Source: Magnetococcales bacterium (lineage in GTDB: Bacteria > Pseudomonadota > Magnetococcia > Magnetococcales > UBA8363). Taken from it: a stretch of 28,294 bases of DNA. Of this stretch, positions 1 through 8,896 are shown piece by piece. The number at the start of each line of letters is the position of its first letter. The first letter of the stretch is position 1. Both the position numbers and the translations under genes were made by a program. Under the pieces are notes generated by a model. It made no database searches. It saw nothing but the letters and a program-made list of their open reading frames with translations, and was not told the origin of the DNA. Where the stretch lies: positions 1 through 28,294 of the forward strand of contig JADFYU010000030.1 in NCBI GenBank assembly GCA_015232865.1. The letters are read 5' to 3'.

Positions 1-3000
1 ATCATGAGTGAAATGTCCGGGGTTAAACATGTCTATTCAGCCGCCATGCGTGGTCAGGGCATGATCACCGTCGAGTTTGATGTGGGTGAAGACATGGAGG
101 CCTCTCTGGTCAAGCTCTATGATAAACTTCAATCCAATATAGATCGAATGCCACCGGGGGTCGAACCGCCACTGGTCAAACCCAAATCGGTAGACGATGT
201 GCCGGTCGTCACTCTGACGCTCTGGTCTGATGAGGTGGATGACGGTATTCTTCGGGCGCTCTCCCTGGATGTTTTACAAACTCTCAACGAGGTCAAGGAT
301 AGCAGTCAGGGCTTTATCGTCGGTGGTCGTTCCCAGCAAATTCGGGTTGAGGTCTTTCCGGAGCGGCTTTCTGGTTTTGGAATCAGCCTCGATCAGATTG
401 CTCAAACCATCCAGGCAGCCAACAGCGAAAAAGATGTCGGCAACGTGGAATCCGGCGATGTCGGCTTCAAGGTAATAACCGGAAACTATATCCGTAGCGC
501 TCGGGATCTTTCCCAGTTGATGGTGGGCACCCGTTTTGGTTCGCCCATCTATGTTCGAGACGTGGCCCAGGTCTTCTCCGGTCCCGAAGAGACCCGTCAA
601 CGGGTTACCTTTACGACTGGTGCCGCCCATGACGGCCGCACACCACCGGTATCAGCGGCGGCAGCGGTAACCATCGCCATTGCCAAAAAAACCGGCTCCA
701 ACGGTGTGACGGTAGCCAACGATATTCTCAGCCGGGTCGAAGAGCTGAAACAGACCCTGATTCCAGAAAATGTCTACGTTTCAATCACCCGAAACTATGG
801 TGAAACTGCCAACGAAAAGGTCAACGAGCTTTTGTTCAAGCTGGTGGTGGCGACCTCGGCGGTGACTTTCCTCGTCTGGTATTTTCTTGGTTTTAAACCG
901 GCAGTCGTCACCTTGGTGGTCATTCCCGTGGTGATTCTGATGACGGTTTTCTCCGCTTGGTTGCTGGGTTTTACCATTGATCGGGTGAGTCTGTTTGCCC
1001 TCATTTTCTCCATCGGTATTTTGGTCGATGATGCCATCGTCGTCGTCGAAAATATCTATCGACGCTGGTTGTTAGAGGATAACTGCTGCCACCTGATTTC
1101 TATCGATGCGGTCCGTGAAGTGGGTAACCCGACGATTTTGGCTACCTTTACGGTGATTGCCGCATTGATGCCCATGGCTGCGGTGAGTGGCATGATGGGG
1201 CCCTACATGGAACCCATTGCGGTTTTGGGGTCGGTGGCCATGTTGTTCTCTCTGTTTGCCGCCTTTATCTTTACCCCCTGGCTGGCCCAGTTGATTAAAC
1301 CCAGCATGCGCACGCTCCACCATCACTCCGAAAAAGAGCATAAGGCGGCGGACCGGCTGGAAAAGATGTATCGAAGCGTTATTCCGGCCTTACTCGATAG
1401 CCGGGTCAAGGGTTACGGGTTTTTGTTGTTTTTATTCGTCGGTTTTGGTCTCTCCTGTTTGTTGTTTTATACCACGGACGTAACGGTCAAGATCATGCCG
1501 CTGGATAACAAACCGGAGTTTAATGTGGTTCTCAACATGGATGAGGGAACCGCCTTACCCAAGACCGCCAACGTTGCCCAGCAGATGACTGAGTTGATTC
1601 GGGACAAGGTTCCAGAGGTGATCGCTCTGCAAACCTATGTCGGAACCGCTTCCCCCTTTAACTTTAATGGCATGGTTCGCCACTACTATCTACGTCGCAG
1701 CTCCTGGGAAGGGGATATCCAGGTCCAGCTTCTGCATAAAAGCAAGCGGAAGCGGACCAGTCATGAGATCGCCATGGATGTTCGGTCCCTGCTGACTCCG
1801 GTGGCTCAATCCCACGGGGCCAAGATTCAGGTCGTCGAAATGCCGCCTGGACCGCCCGTTCTTCAATCGGTGGTCGCTGAGGTGACCGGACCGACCGCTG
1901 AAATTCGTCGTGAGGTGGCCGCCCACATGACCCAGTTGTTTGAAGAGGCCGAAGGGATTGTCGACGTCGATAACTATATGCAGAAAGATTTTGAGCTGTG
2001 GCGGTTTGAGGTCGATAGTGAAAAGGCGGTGCGGCAGGGCATCTCGGTCGATGCCATCAACCGAAACCTGGGCATGGCCATGGGAGGGGCACGTATTGGA
2101 GATGTGAAACGTGGCAATATTCTGGAGCCGACCTACATCGTCATTCAGGTTCCTTTGGCCATTCGCTCTAATATCACCAGTCTGGCCGATCTGCCGATTG
2201 CGACTCCGACCGGTTCCACCATCCCGTTGGGTGAGGTGGGTAAATTTGTCAAAGGGATTCAAGACCCCATTCTTTTCCACAAGGATTTGCGACCGGTGGA
2301 ATATGTCACGGGTGAAGTGACCGGCCTGCTGGATGCGCCGATTTATGGCATGATGGATGTCGATGACATGATTAAGTCCTATACCACCCCCGATGGTGTT
2401 GTGATGTCGGGAGAGTATTTGGGACCGCCGGAGACCTATAGTAAGAGTGGATTTGAATGGACCGGTGAGTGGACGGTGACGTTTGAAACCTTCCGTGATA
2501 TGGGTCTTGCCTTCGGCGTCGCCCTGATCCTGATCTACATGTTGGTAGTGTGGGAGTTTGGCAATTTTATTCTTCCGGCCATTATCATGGCTCCCATCCC
2601 CTTGACCCTGCTCGGGATTGTGCCGGGTCATTGGATCATGGATGCCAAGTTTACCGCCACCTCAATGATTGGCTTTATCGCCCTGGCCGGCATTATCGTG
2701 CGCAACTCAATTTTGCTGGTGGATTTTGCCCAACAGGAGATCCTTAAAGGCGAGAGTGTTCGCGACTCCGTTATTCTTTCCTGTAAGGCTCGGACCCGTC
2801 CAATCATCATTACGGCTCTGGCCTTGGTTGCCGGCTCCAGTGTTATTTTAAGTGACTTTATCTTCCGGGGAATGGCGGTTTCCTTGCTGTTTGGCTCTTT
2901 GATCTCGACGATTTTGACGTTGTTGGTCATTCCGTTGGGGTGTGTTACTTTCTCTGGGGCCTTCAAGCATCCGAATAAAGAGGCTGTTTTGGCTGGTACT

Positions 3001-3510
3001 GACAGGGATGGAGAGCAAGAAAAGCTTTCCTGTTCGGTCGCGGCCGATTCAACCCATAAACTCTCCGATGCGATGCCGGCTCTACCCACTGTCGAAAAAC
3101 TGACAAAATCGGCGGTTTCAAAAGCGAAATCTCTGGGTAAAGAGATGAGTGAGCAGTTGGAGAGTGTCACTGATGCGGTGGATGAAAAACTAAAGAAATC
3201 GAATGTTGCCAAGGCGGTTGCCTCGGAAGCCAGATCGATAGAAGAAAAGGGGGTAGAACCGGTAAAGAGAGCCGCTGCCTCGGTTAAAAAGGCGATCGCT
3301 CTGGCGAAGAAGGCGACTGCTCCGGCCAAGAAGGCGGTAGAAAAGCAACCGATCTCAGCACAGAAGAGCCCTGCCGCTGATGCAAGTGGAGCCGTTGCTC
3401 CCTCTGCCCCCGCTAAAAAAACGTCCAGAAAATCCACGTCGGCCAAGTTGGGAGTTGGCCGACGTGGTATTCGCATGAAACCTAAAACCCCAAAAAGTGG
3501 AGAGGGATGA
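1..3510 (+). CDS. RND efflux pump inner-membrane subunit (AcrB/HAE1-like), 5' end missing, with long basic C-terminal tail
   Basis: This is the proton-driven inner-membrane subunit of a tripartite export pump. The reading frame is open from base 1. The first visible residues match the region after TM1 of AcrB-like proteins, so about 60 N-terminal residues including TM1 lie outside the window and the ATG at base 4 is internal. Numbering from that ATG, TM4 carries the proton-relay Asp pair (GILVDDAIVV, about residues 338-347). TM10 carries IIVRNSILLVDF near residue 900, where Arg takes the place of the AcrB Lys. The canonical protein ends near residue 985. About 180 further residues follow, rich in Lys, Ala, Ser and Pro, with KKA-type repeats like those of histone H1-like or phasin-like tails. 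The tail should be cytoplasmic. The substrate is unknown. The next gene starts 6 nt downstream, so the two are probably co-transcribed. Confidence 0.93.
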   Translation: MMSEMSGVKHVYSAAMRGQGMITVEFDVGEDMEASLVKLYDKLQSNIDRMPPGVEPPLVKPKSVDDVPVVTLTLWSDEVDDGILRALSLDVLQTLNEVKDSSQGFIVGGRSQQIRVEVFPERLSGFGISLDQIAQTIQAANSEKDVGNVESGDVGFKVITGNYIRSARDLSQLMVGTRFGSPIYVRDVAQVFSGPEETRQRVTFTTGAAHDGRTPPVSAAAAVTIAIAKKTGSNGVTVANDILSRVEELKQTLIPENVYVSITRNYGETANEKVNELLFKLVVATSAVTFLVWYFLGFKPAVVTLVVIPVVILMTVFSAWLLGFTIDRVSLFALIFSIGILVDDAIVVVENIYRRWLLEDNCCHLISIDAVREVGNPTILATFTVIAALMPMAAVSGMMGPYMEPIAVLGSVAMLFSLFAAFIFTPWLAQLIKPSMRTLHHHSEKEHKAADRLEKMYRSVIPALLDSRVKGYGFLLFLFVGFGLSCLLFYTTDVTVKIMPLDNKPEFNVVLNMDEGTALPKTANVAQQMTELIRDKVPEVIALQTYVGTASPFNFNGMVRHYYLRRSSWEGDIQVQLLHKSKRKRTSHEIAMDVRSLLTPVAQSHGAKIQVVEMPPGPPVLQSVVAEVTGPTAEIRREVAAHMTQLFEEAEGIVDVDNYMQKDFELWRFEVDSEKAVRQGISVDAINRNLGMAMGGARIGDVKRGNILEPTYIVIQVPLAIRSNITSLADLPIATPTGSTIPLGEVGKFVKGIQDPILFHKDLRPVEYVTGEVTGLLDAPIYGMMDVDDMIKSYTTPDGVVMSGEYLGPPETYSKSGFEWTGEWTVTFETFRDMGLAFGVALILIYMLVVWEFGNFILPAIIMAPIPLTLLGIVPGHWIMDAKFTATSMIGFIALAGIIVRNSILLVDFAQQEILKGESVRDSVILSCKARTRPIIITALALVAGSSVILSDFIFRGMAVSLLFGSLISTILTLLVIPLGCVTFSGAFKHPNKEAVLAGTDRDGEQEKLSCSVAADSTHKLSDAMPALPTVEKLTKSAVSKAKSLGKEMSEQLESVTDAVDEKLKKSNVAKAVASEARSIEEKGVEPVKRAAASVKKAIALAKKATAPAKKAVEKQPISAQKSPAADASGAVAPSAPAKKTSRKSTSAKLGVGRRGIRMKPKTPKSGEG

Positions 3511-3516
3511 ACTCTA

Positions 3517-4770
3517 ATGCCGATGTTCAAATACATTTTTGGACGGATGGCTCTGATCTTCAGTCCATTTATATTATCTCCGGTTTTGGTCTTGGCCGAA
3601 GAGCCGGTTTCAGTCGGTCAACCGTTGTCTCCCCCTTCCCAACTGGCGGGGGAGGGGCTGTTGATACCGCTTTCCAGTCGTGACCCGAGAAGTTTGATTC
3701 CATTATCCGATCAGCGGTCTTCCCGCTCGGCTAGCGGCGTCTTGGCGGGGACGAGTTACGGTGGCCCCCCCTTGACACCGCCCAGCGTGGACGGCTCTGG
3801 AAATGCCCGACAATCCGAGCCAGCTCTGACAACGCCTGTGTGGACAGAGTATCAATCCCGTGGGGGTGAGGCGGACAAAAAAACAGAAAACCGGTTTTGG
3901 GCACCACCCCAAGGGTTTGCCGATGATGAAACGGAATCGGATAAAGAGCCGACCGATACCGTCAAGCCGCCGAATCTCTCTTCTCAAATCTGGTCTGCTG
4001 AACCCCCTTCGGAGGAATTTTGGCGCCTGGGGGATGATGGGCCACGAATGAGTAAAGGTACGGATGATCGATTTGATTATTCGGAGCCGGAGAGCGTACA
4101 ACCGGCACTCCCTTCGTATCAGGCCGACCCTGTTTTAGATCGAAACAAAGATCGGTTACAGAGCGAAATTCGATCAGGCGGGGTGAAAGATATCCCGTAT
4201 CAGAAGAGTAAACGGTTGTACGGCGTTGATGGATTGTCAAATACTCCGGCCATTCCTGGTTATCGGACAGGTGATCGGTCTCATCAAATAGAGGAGAGAC
4301 CCTACGCTCCTTACAACCCGGATTATAACCGCCTTGATCCCCGACAGTCGGGTCTTCCGTTTGACCCAGATAGATATGCCTCTGGCGGCGAGCCGGTTTC
4401 TCCGCCGCATTATTTGAATGATGGTGGGGACGGTATGCTATTGAGAGAGGAGGTGAATTCGGTGCGGCCATCTCCCTATGACGATCCCGGACTGGAACCC
4501 TATATTTTGCCACTTCCAGACCCTTGGCGACTTCCAGAACCAACAGAATTTGACCAATCCGATCAGCCGCCAACCAAAAGGCCGGTCTGGAGTGATGAGG
4601 GAACCGAATATACCCGTCCACCATCTAAAGATTATGACCCCTTTGATTATGGGGATGACGGGGGCCAGGTTGAGCCTCACCCAACGACACGGTCACAATC
4701 GCTGTATGATGCCCCCTATGGCATACTTGAAGCGCCACCAGAAGGAACCTATGGAAACCAATGGCGATAG
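3517..4770 (+). CDS. Exported proline/tyrosine/acid-rich low-complexity protein
   Basis: I do not recognise a family. The 417-residue product begins with a likely Sec signal: a short basic N-terminus, a hydrophobic stretch at about residues 10-26, and an alanine site before EEPVSVG. The rest is rich in Pro, Ser, Asp, Gly, Tyr and Arg with no predicted membrane segment, and looks intrinsically disordered. Short themes recur, such as PFDYGDD, FDYSEPE and PYNPDYN. The purine-rich GGAGAGGG about 10 nt before ATG 3517 supports the start. The gene lies 6 nt after the RND pump and overlaps the next exported protein by 10 nt, so the three are probably translated together. An envelope or extracellular structural or adaptor role is only inference. 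Confidence 0.8.
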   Translation: MPMFKYIFGRMALIFSPFILSPVLVLAEEPVSVGQPLSPPSQLAGEGLLIPLSSRDPRSLIPLSDQRSSRSASGVLAGTSYGGPPLTPPSVDGSGNARQSEPALTTPVWTEYQSRGGEADKKTENRFWAPPQGFADDETESDKEPTDTVKPPNLSSQIWSAEPPSEEFWRLGDDGPRMSKGTDDRFDYSEPESVQPALPSYQADPVLDRNKDRLQSEIRSGGVKDIPYQKSKRLYGVDGLSNTPAIPGYRTGDRSHQIEERPYAPYNPDYNRLDPRQSGLPFDPDRYASGGEPVSPPHYLNDGGDGMLLREEVNSVRPSPYDDPGLEPYILPLPDPWRLPEPTEFDQSDQPPTKRPVWSDEGTEYTRPPSKDYDPFDYGDDGGQVEPHPTTRSQSLYDAPYGILEAPPEGTYGNQWR

Positions 4771-5402
4771 CATTTCTCTACACAAATAAAAAACATTTCG
4801 CTCTCACCGGCCTATCCTTTTGTCTGACAATCCTGATCAGTCAGTTGTCGTGGGCTGAAAGCAGCTCTCCTTGGGATTATAGCGAAGAGGATGAGGTGCG
4901 GTCACATCGGTATCCGGCCAAGCCTCCGACCCCGACCTATAATCCCTGGACGGGTAACAACAACGGCCAGGAGGCCGTATCACCAGAGGAGCGGTTTTCC
5001 TACGGAGACCAACCAAAAGCCTCTTCAGTGCCAAGCCTGGCTGAACTCTATCCGGAATCGGTGGGAGAAAAGCCAGCGCCTCGTCCCTGGGGGGCCGTGC
5101 CCCAACAATTTAACGGGCCGGACCCCGTCAATCCTGAAAAACCCAAAACCAAAATCAATCGGTGGCCAGTTCAGAAAAATAGCTCCAAAACCATTCGCCG
5201 TTCTGATGAAACGTGGATGAATCGTCGAGAGACGTTGAAGTGGAGGGGAATGGAGCGTCAATCATACAAGGATTACGGAGATCCGTTGAGCTATCGCTAC
5301 GATCCGCTCATCAACGATTTGGGAATGGGTTACGATTCCGGTGCTTGGCCGGGAGCGGCCCCCGCTTGGGTGGACCCTTTGTCTCGACGACGTGATTATT
5401 AG
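4761..5402 (+). CDS. Exported low-complexity protein, similar in composition to its upstream neighbour
   Basis: Unrecognised protein of 213 residues. It starts inside the end of the preceding gene (10-nt overlap), which suggests translational coupling. The N-terminus has a signal peptide: a basic NKK segment, a hydrophobic core at about residues 13-29, and a cleavage site after SWA. The mature part is rich in Pro, Trp, Tyr, Asp and Arg, with motifs such as SPWDYSEED and YNPWTGNNN. It ends in a Gly/Tyr/Pro-rich segment (YDSGAWPGAAP) before a basic RRRDY tail. The compositional likeness to the upstream protein suggests two members of one secreted set, possibly diverged paralogues, but no clear alignment is visible by eye. 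Confidence 0.78.
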   Translation: MAIAFLYTNKKHFALTGLSFCLTILISQLSWAESSSPWDYSEEDEVRSHRYPAKPPTPTYNPWTGNNNGQEAVSPEERFSYGDQPKASSVPSLAELYPESVGEKPAPRPWGAVPQQFNGPDPVNPEKPKTKINRWPVQKNSSKTIRRSDETWMNRRETLKWRGMERQSYKDYGDPLSYRYDPLINDLGMGYDSGAWPGAAPAWVDPLSRRRDY

Positions 5403-5426
5403 TCAAACCCCCGCTCTGTCAATTTT

Positions 5427-6044
5427 ATGAAACCCTCGCTATCGCTTCTGTTTTTTTTGGCCCTGATGGGGTTTTGTTCAGATCTACAGGCGGCAGAGTT
5501 GACGGCTCCGCCGGAGTTTTCTGCTGACGTGGTTCGCACTGAAATCCGGCCGGAAAAGCGGATTACACGAGGAAAAATGTTTGTCAGTCGGTATGGTGTT
5601 CGTACCGAAGGAAATAAAAATGGTCAGAAAATCGTCGTTATTTTTCGACCCAAAAAAAAGATAGTCTGGACACTATTCCCCGATCTAAAACGCTATGAGG
5701 AGAGAGTCGGCCTGGTTGTCGAACGTCCTCCTCTACCTCGTGATCCAAAAAGCCCGTGCCAAAAAAGAGAAGCTGGCTTGTATTGTCAGTTGTTGGGAGA
5801 GAGTGAGGTCAATGGGCGCATAACGGAACATTGGCTTATTTCTCGTCCAGATAAAAACAAATTAATAACAGTTATGCAGCTCTGGATTGACAGACGGTTA
5901 AAGGTAGCCGTACGGGAGCAGTTTCCAGATGGCATGGTTGTTGACTTGTTCAATATTGTTGAAAAGATTCAATCGGTCAAAGCCTTTGTCGTTCCGTCAG
6001 ATTACGTAAAAAACAGTGCTAAAAAAGCAAAACCGGTTCAATAA
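5427..6044 (+). CDS. Periplasmic protein, possibly DUF4412/LolA-like fold
   Basis: 205 residues with a clear signal peptide (MKPSLSLLFFLALMGF, cleavage near LQAAE). The mature part reads as an antiparallel beta protein: FSADVVRTE, then KMFVSRYGVRTEG, then VVIFRPKKKIVWTLFPDLKRYEE. That order resembles the DUF4412/LolA-like families that bind lipid-like ligands in the periplasm. This is a fold-level resemblance by eye, not a firm assignment. Two cysteines (SPCQKREAGLYCQ) could form a disulfide. It lies 24 nt after the previous gene on the same strand. No good Shine-Dalgarno precedes the ATG, so it may depend on the upstream operon for translation. A periplasmic partner of the RND pump is possible but unproven. 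Confidence 0.72.
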   Translation: MKPSLSLLFFLALMGFCSDLQAAELTAPPEFSADVVRTEIRPEKRITRGKMFVSRYGVRTEGNKNGQKIVVIFRPKKKIVWTLFPDLKRYEERVGLVVERPPLPRDPKSPCQKREAGLYCQLLGESEVNGRITEHWLISRPDKNKLITVMQLWIDRRLKVAVREQFPDGMVVDLFNIVEKIQSVKAFVVPSDYVKNSAKKAKPVQ

Positions 6045-6186
6045 TTTTGTTTTTTAACCTGGAAACAGCGGTTGGCGGTGCGTGCCGATAATCGCCGTAT
6101 CTGGAATAATGGGCTGTTTTTGGGTTGCGGCAATAAGTTTAAAATTATCATAAACACGGTTTTTTGTCCAGAATTGGAGTGTGCGT

Positions 6187-6891
6187 GTGAGTATGACGTT
6201 AACCCCGGAACAGCGGCGTCGGTTTAAGACCCACGGTCGAAAAAAAGGCTTTTTAAAGCCAAAAGACGAGATCCATCTCAAAGAAAATTTGTCGGCCATG
6301 AGTTTGGTGGCGGCCAACAGTCGGACGGAGGTTCTGGCGCAGTTTCCTCCAATCGATCCAGCTTCCAATCTATGGTTGGAGATCGGTTTTGGTAATGGGG
6401 AGTTTTTGGCTCATTTAGCCGCTCTGCATCCCCAGGATCGGTTTATCGGTATCGATGTGTTCTTGGAGGGGATATCGGCACTGTTCAGGCGTTTGGAGCG
6501 TCAGCAGAGCCAAAATGTACGGGTCATTGTCGATAACGCCAATGTCGGACTTATGGAGCGCATCCCTGAGCAGTGTTTGGATCGGGTTATTATTAATTTT
6601 CCCGATCCTTGGGTGAAAAAAAGACATCATAAACGTCGATTGATCCAAACAGATTTTTTGGATTTGTTGTCAAAAAAAATGCGTCCCGGTGCAGCGCTCT
6701 CCCTGGCCACCGATTGGGCGGAATATGCCGAGTGGATGATGGAACACCTGGAGGCCCATGCTGATTTTAAAAATAGTCAGCAATTCGGACTGTTTGCCCC
6801 GCAACCAACCGAGTGGATTACGACTCGTTTTCAGAGTAAGGGCCTGAAAGCCGGTCGCCCGGCACATCATTTGTTGTTTCAGAAAAAATAA
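6187..6891 (+). CDS. trmB: tRNA (guanine-N7-)-methyltransferase
   Basis: Transfers a methyl group from S-adenosylmethionine to N7 of G46 in the variable loop of tRNAs, in the cytoplasm. The Rossmann SAM-binding motif LEIGFGNGEFL lies about 60 residues in. The family signature NFPDPWVKKRHHKRRL follows mid-protein, then ALSLATDWAEYAEWM, and a C-terminal TRFQSKGLKAGRPAHHL typical of TrmB. The length of about 234 residues is normal. Three in-frame starts are close together: GTG 6181, GTG 6187 and ATG 6193. GGAG at 6176-6179 gives the best spacing (7 nt) to GTG 6187. The gene seems to be a stand-alone housekeeping gene between the exported-protein cluster and nhaD. Confidence 0.95.
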   Translation: MSMTLTPEQRRRFKTHGRKKGFLKPKDEIHLKENLSAMSLVAANSRTEVLAQFPPIDPASNLWLEIGFGNGEFLAHLAALHPQDRFIGIDVFLEGISALFRRLERQQSQNVRVIVDNANVGLMERIPEQCLDRVIINFPDPWVKKRHHKRRLIQTDFLDLLSKKMRPGAALSLATDWAEYAEWMMEHLEAHADFKNSQQFGLFAPQPTEWITTRFQSKGLKAGRPAHHLLFQKK

Positions 6892-7059
6892 AAGAGTGTC
6901 GGGCGTTTTGCATTAGCTGGCATATCAGTATATAAAATTATCTTATCAGCTTTGCAATTGCCTCCTGATCCGTCTAGTATGGCGATTTTGTATTATTGTG
7001 TTCTTCCGCATTCAATTCTGAGGGCGGGTCAAATTGATTTTTATTTGGAGGACTTTTCG

Positions 7060-8514
7060 TTGAACAGAATCATTTCTATTTTGCTCGCACTCTTTTCGGT
7101 ATCAATGGTGTGGCCAGAGTTTGCCCTGGCTTCCGGTGGGGGAGGGGAACGCCTCCATCTAACAGACAGTTTTGTCGGCTACATGGCAATTTTGGTCTTT
7201 GTCGTCTCTTATGCTTTCGTGATGGCAGAAGAGGTCACCCACCTCAGAAAATCCAAACCGGTTTTGATTGCAGCCGGTTTGATCTGGGTTATGGTTGCTT
7301 CGGTTTATGCCAGCAATGGCATGCCCCATGCGGCAGAAGTAGCCGCCCGCCATAATATTTTGGAATATGCCGAACTGTTCCTCTTCCTCTTGGTGGCCAT
7401 GACCTACATCAATGCCATGGATGAGCGGAACGTTTTTGAATCCTTGCGTTCCTGGCTGGTTCGGGCGGGTTGGGGTTATCGGAAACTTTTCTGGATGACC
7501 GGTCTGCTGGCTTTCTTTATTTCTCCCATAGCCGACAATCTGACCACCGCTCTTTTGATGTGTGCCGTTATTCTGGCTGTTGGTCGGGATAACACAAAAT
7601 TTGTCTCGTTGGGCTGTATCAACGTGGTGGTCGCTGCCAATGCCGGTGGCGCATTCAGCCCGTTCGGCGATATCACCACCCTGATGGTTTGGCAAAAGGG
7701 GATTATTCCCTTCGCCGATTTCTTCGTTTTGTTTATTCCCTCTTTGATCAACTGGATCGTACCGGCTTCCATCATGAACTTCTCGGTCCCTGATCTGAAA
7801 CCGGTTCCCAGCGACGAAGTGATTCCCATCAAACGGGGTGGCAAGCGTATCATCGTGCTGTTTTTGTTTACCATCGCTACCGCTGTCAGCTTCCATAACT
7901 TTTTGCACCTGCCGCCGATGATGGGCATGATGCTGGGTTTGGGATATCTGTCGTTCATGGCCTTCTACCTGAAGAAGACTCATGGCAAAGTCACTGGAAA
8001 AACCGGTGGTCGTAAAGAAAAATATGTTTATGAGACCGAAGCCGGTGGCGACCCGTTCGATATTTTCAAAAAAGTGGGCCGGGCCGAGTGGGATACTCTT
8101 CTGTTCTTCTATGGCGTTATCCTAGCTGTTGGTGGTTTGGGCTTTATCGGCTATCTGGAGCTGGTTTCCGGTGTCATGTATGGCGATTGGGGGGCAACCA
8201 ACGCCAACATCATGGTTGGCTTTTTGTCAGCCATTGTCGACAACATCCCGGTCATGTTTGCTGTTTTGACCATGGGTCCGGCGATGTCTGAGGGGCAATG
8301 GTTGTTGGTTACCCTGACTGCTGGTGTCGGTGGTAGCATGCTTTCCATCGGCTCGGCTGCCGGTGTGGCTCTGATGGGGCAAGCCAGAGGGATCTACACC
8401 TTCGGCAGTCATCTGAAATGGTCCTGGGCGATTGCTCTGGGCTATGCCGCCAGTATCGGTGCCCATTTCATCATTAACGCGCACTCGTTTGAAGGGGTTA
8501 TTAATATCCCCTAA
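7060..8514 (+). CDS. nhaD: Na+/H+ antiporter, NhaD type
   Basis: Inner-membrane sodium/proton antiporter of the NhaD branch of the ion-transporter superfamily, exchanging cytoplasmic Na+ (or Li+) for protons. Family motifs are SPIADNLTTALL, NAGGAFSPFGDITTLMVW and IVDNIPVMFAVLTMG, on about 12 hydrophobic segments. The frame is open further upstream, but I choose TTG 7060. It has a strong GGAGG at 7047-7051 with 8-nt spacing and gives a clean signal-like N-terminus (NRIISILLALFSVSM, then FALASGG), as NhaD proteins usually have. The ATG at 6952 would add a 36-residue non-family leader. The product is 484 residues. A strong terminator follows, so the gene is probably monocistronic. The 168-nt upstream gap shows no recognised operator. 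Confidence 0.95.
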   Translation: MNRIISILLALFSVSMVWPEFALASGGGGERLHLTDSFVGYMAILVFVVSYAFVMAEEVTHLRKSKPVLIAAGLIWVMVASVYASNGMPHAAEVAARHNILEYAELFLFLLVAMTYINAMDERNVFESLRSWLVRAGWGYRKLFWMTGLLAFFISPIADNLTTALLMCAVILAVGRDNTKFVSLGCINVVVAANAGGAFSPFGDITTLMVWQKGIIPFADFFVLFIPSLINWIVPASIMNFSVPDLKPVPSDEVIPIKRGGKRIIVLFLFTIATAVSFHNFLHLPPMMGMMLGLGYLSFMAFYLKKTHGKVTGKTGGRKEKYVYETEAGGDPFDIFKKVGRAEWDTLLFFYGVILAVGGLGFIGYLELVSGVMYGDWGATNANIMVGFLSAIVDNIPVMFAVLTMGPAMSEGQWLLVTLTAGVGGSMLSIGSAAGVALMGQARGIYTFGSHLKWSWAIALGYAASIGAHFIINAHSFEGVINIP

Positions 8515-8538
8515 GGGTTGAGTTCAATCGATAATCCA

Positions 8539-8573
8539 GGCGGACGGTGTTAAAAACCGTCCGCCTTTTTTTT
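8539..8573 (+). terminator. Rho-independent terminator after nhaD
   Basis: GGCGGACGGT (8539-8548) and ACCGTCCGCC (8556-8565) form a perfect 10-bp stem with a 7-nt loop, followed by eight T residues. It starts 24 nt after the nhaD stop codon and separates nhaD from the small membrane protein/MFS pair. Confidence 0.95.
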
Positions 8574-8629
8574 CTTTTTCTTTATAAAAAAATCCTGGGA
8601 TTCCTGGGATTGTCCGGGAGATAAAAAAA

Positions 8630-8896
8630 ATGAGTGCTGAGCGTCCGAGTTTTTTATCTCTGGCCGGTTGGTCGGTTGGACTTATTGTGATTTTAGTCGT
8701 TTCGGGTTGGGCACCCTGGTCCATTTTCATCCATTATGGTCCCCATTGGGGGTTGTTGGCTGGTATAATAATCATTGTGCCCTGGGCCTTGTCGGTTCAA
8801 TATGAGCCGGCCGGTATCAAAATCGGTCCCTTTGCGACCCCTATTATTCTTAATGCGGGCGCTCTTTTCATCTCTTGGATTTTAAAAGTTTTATGA
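8630..8896 (+). CDS. Small integral membrane protein coupled to the MFS gene
   Basis: 88-residue hydrophobic protein of unrecognised family. Hydrophobic segments lie at about residues 13-30, 38-52 and 68-86. Charged residues are few. GGGAG lies about 11 nt before ATG 8630. Its stop codon overlaps the start of the MFS gene in an ATGA junction (8893-8896), so the two are translationally coupled. That points to a shared function, perhaps as an accessory subunit. The 5' leader contains two tandem copies of TCCTGGGAT. Confidence 0.75.
   Translation: MSAERPSFLSLAGWSVGLIVILVVSGWAPWSIFIHYGPHWGLLAGIIIIVPWALSVQYEPAGIKIGPFATPIILNAGALFISWILKVL

Noticed and set aside
1690..3536. Two long open frames (313 and 302 codons) on the minus strand across the RND gene
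   Set aside because: They lie antisense to a clear pump gene, have low-complexity or family-less translations, and have no ribosome sites. They come from third-position codon bias.
6952..7059. Upstream ATG start for nhaD adding 36 residues
   Set aside because: No ribosome site, and the added residues are not family-like. TTG 7060 has GGAGG at ideal spacing and opens with a signal-like helix.
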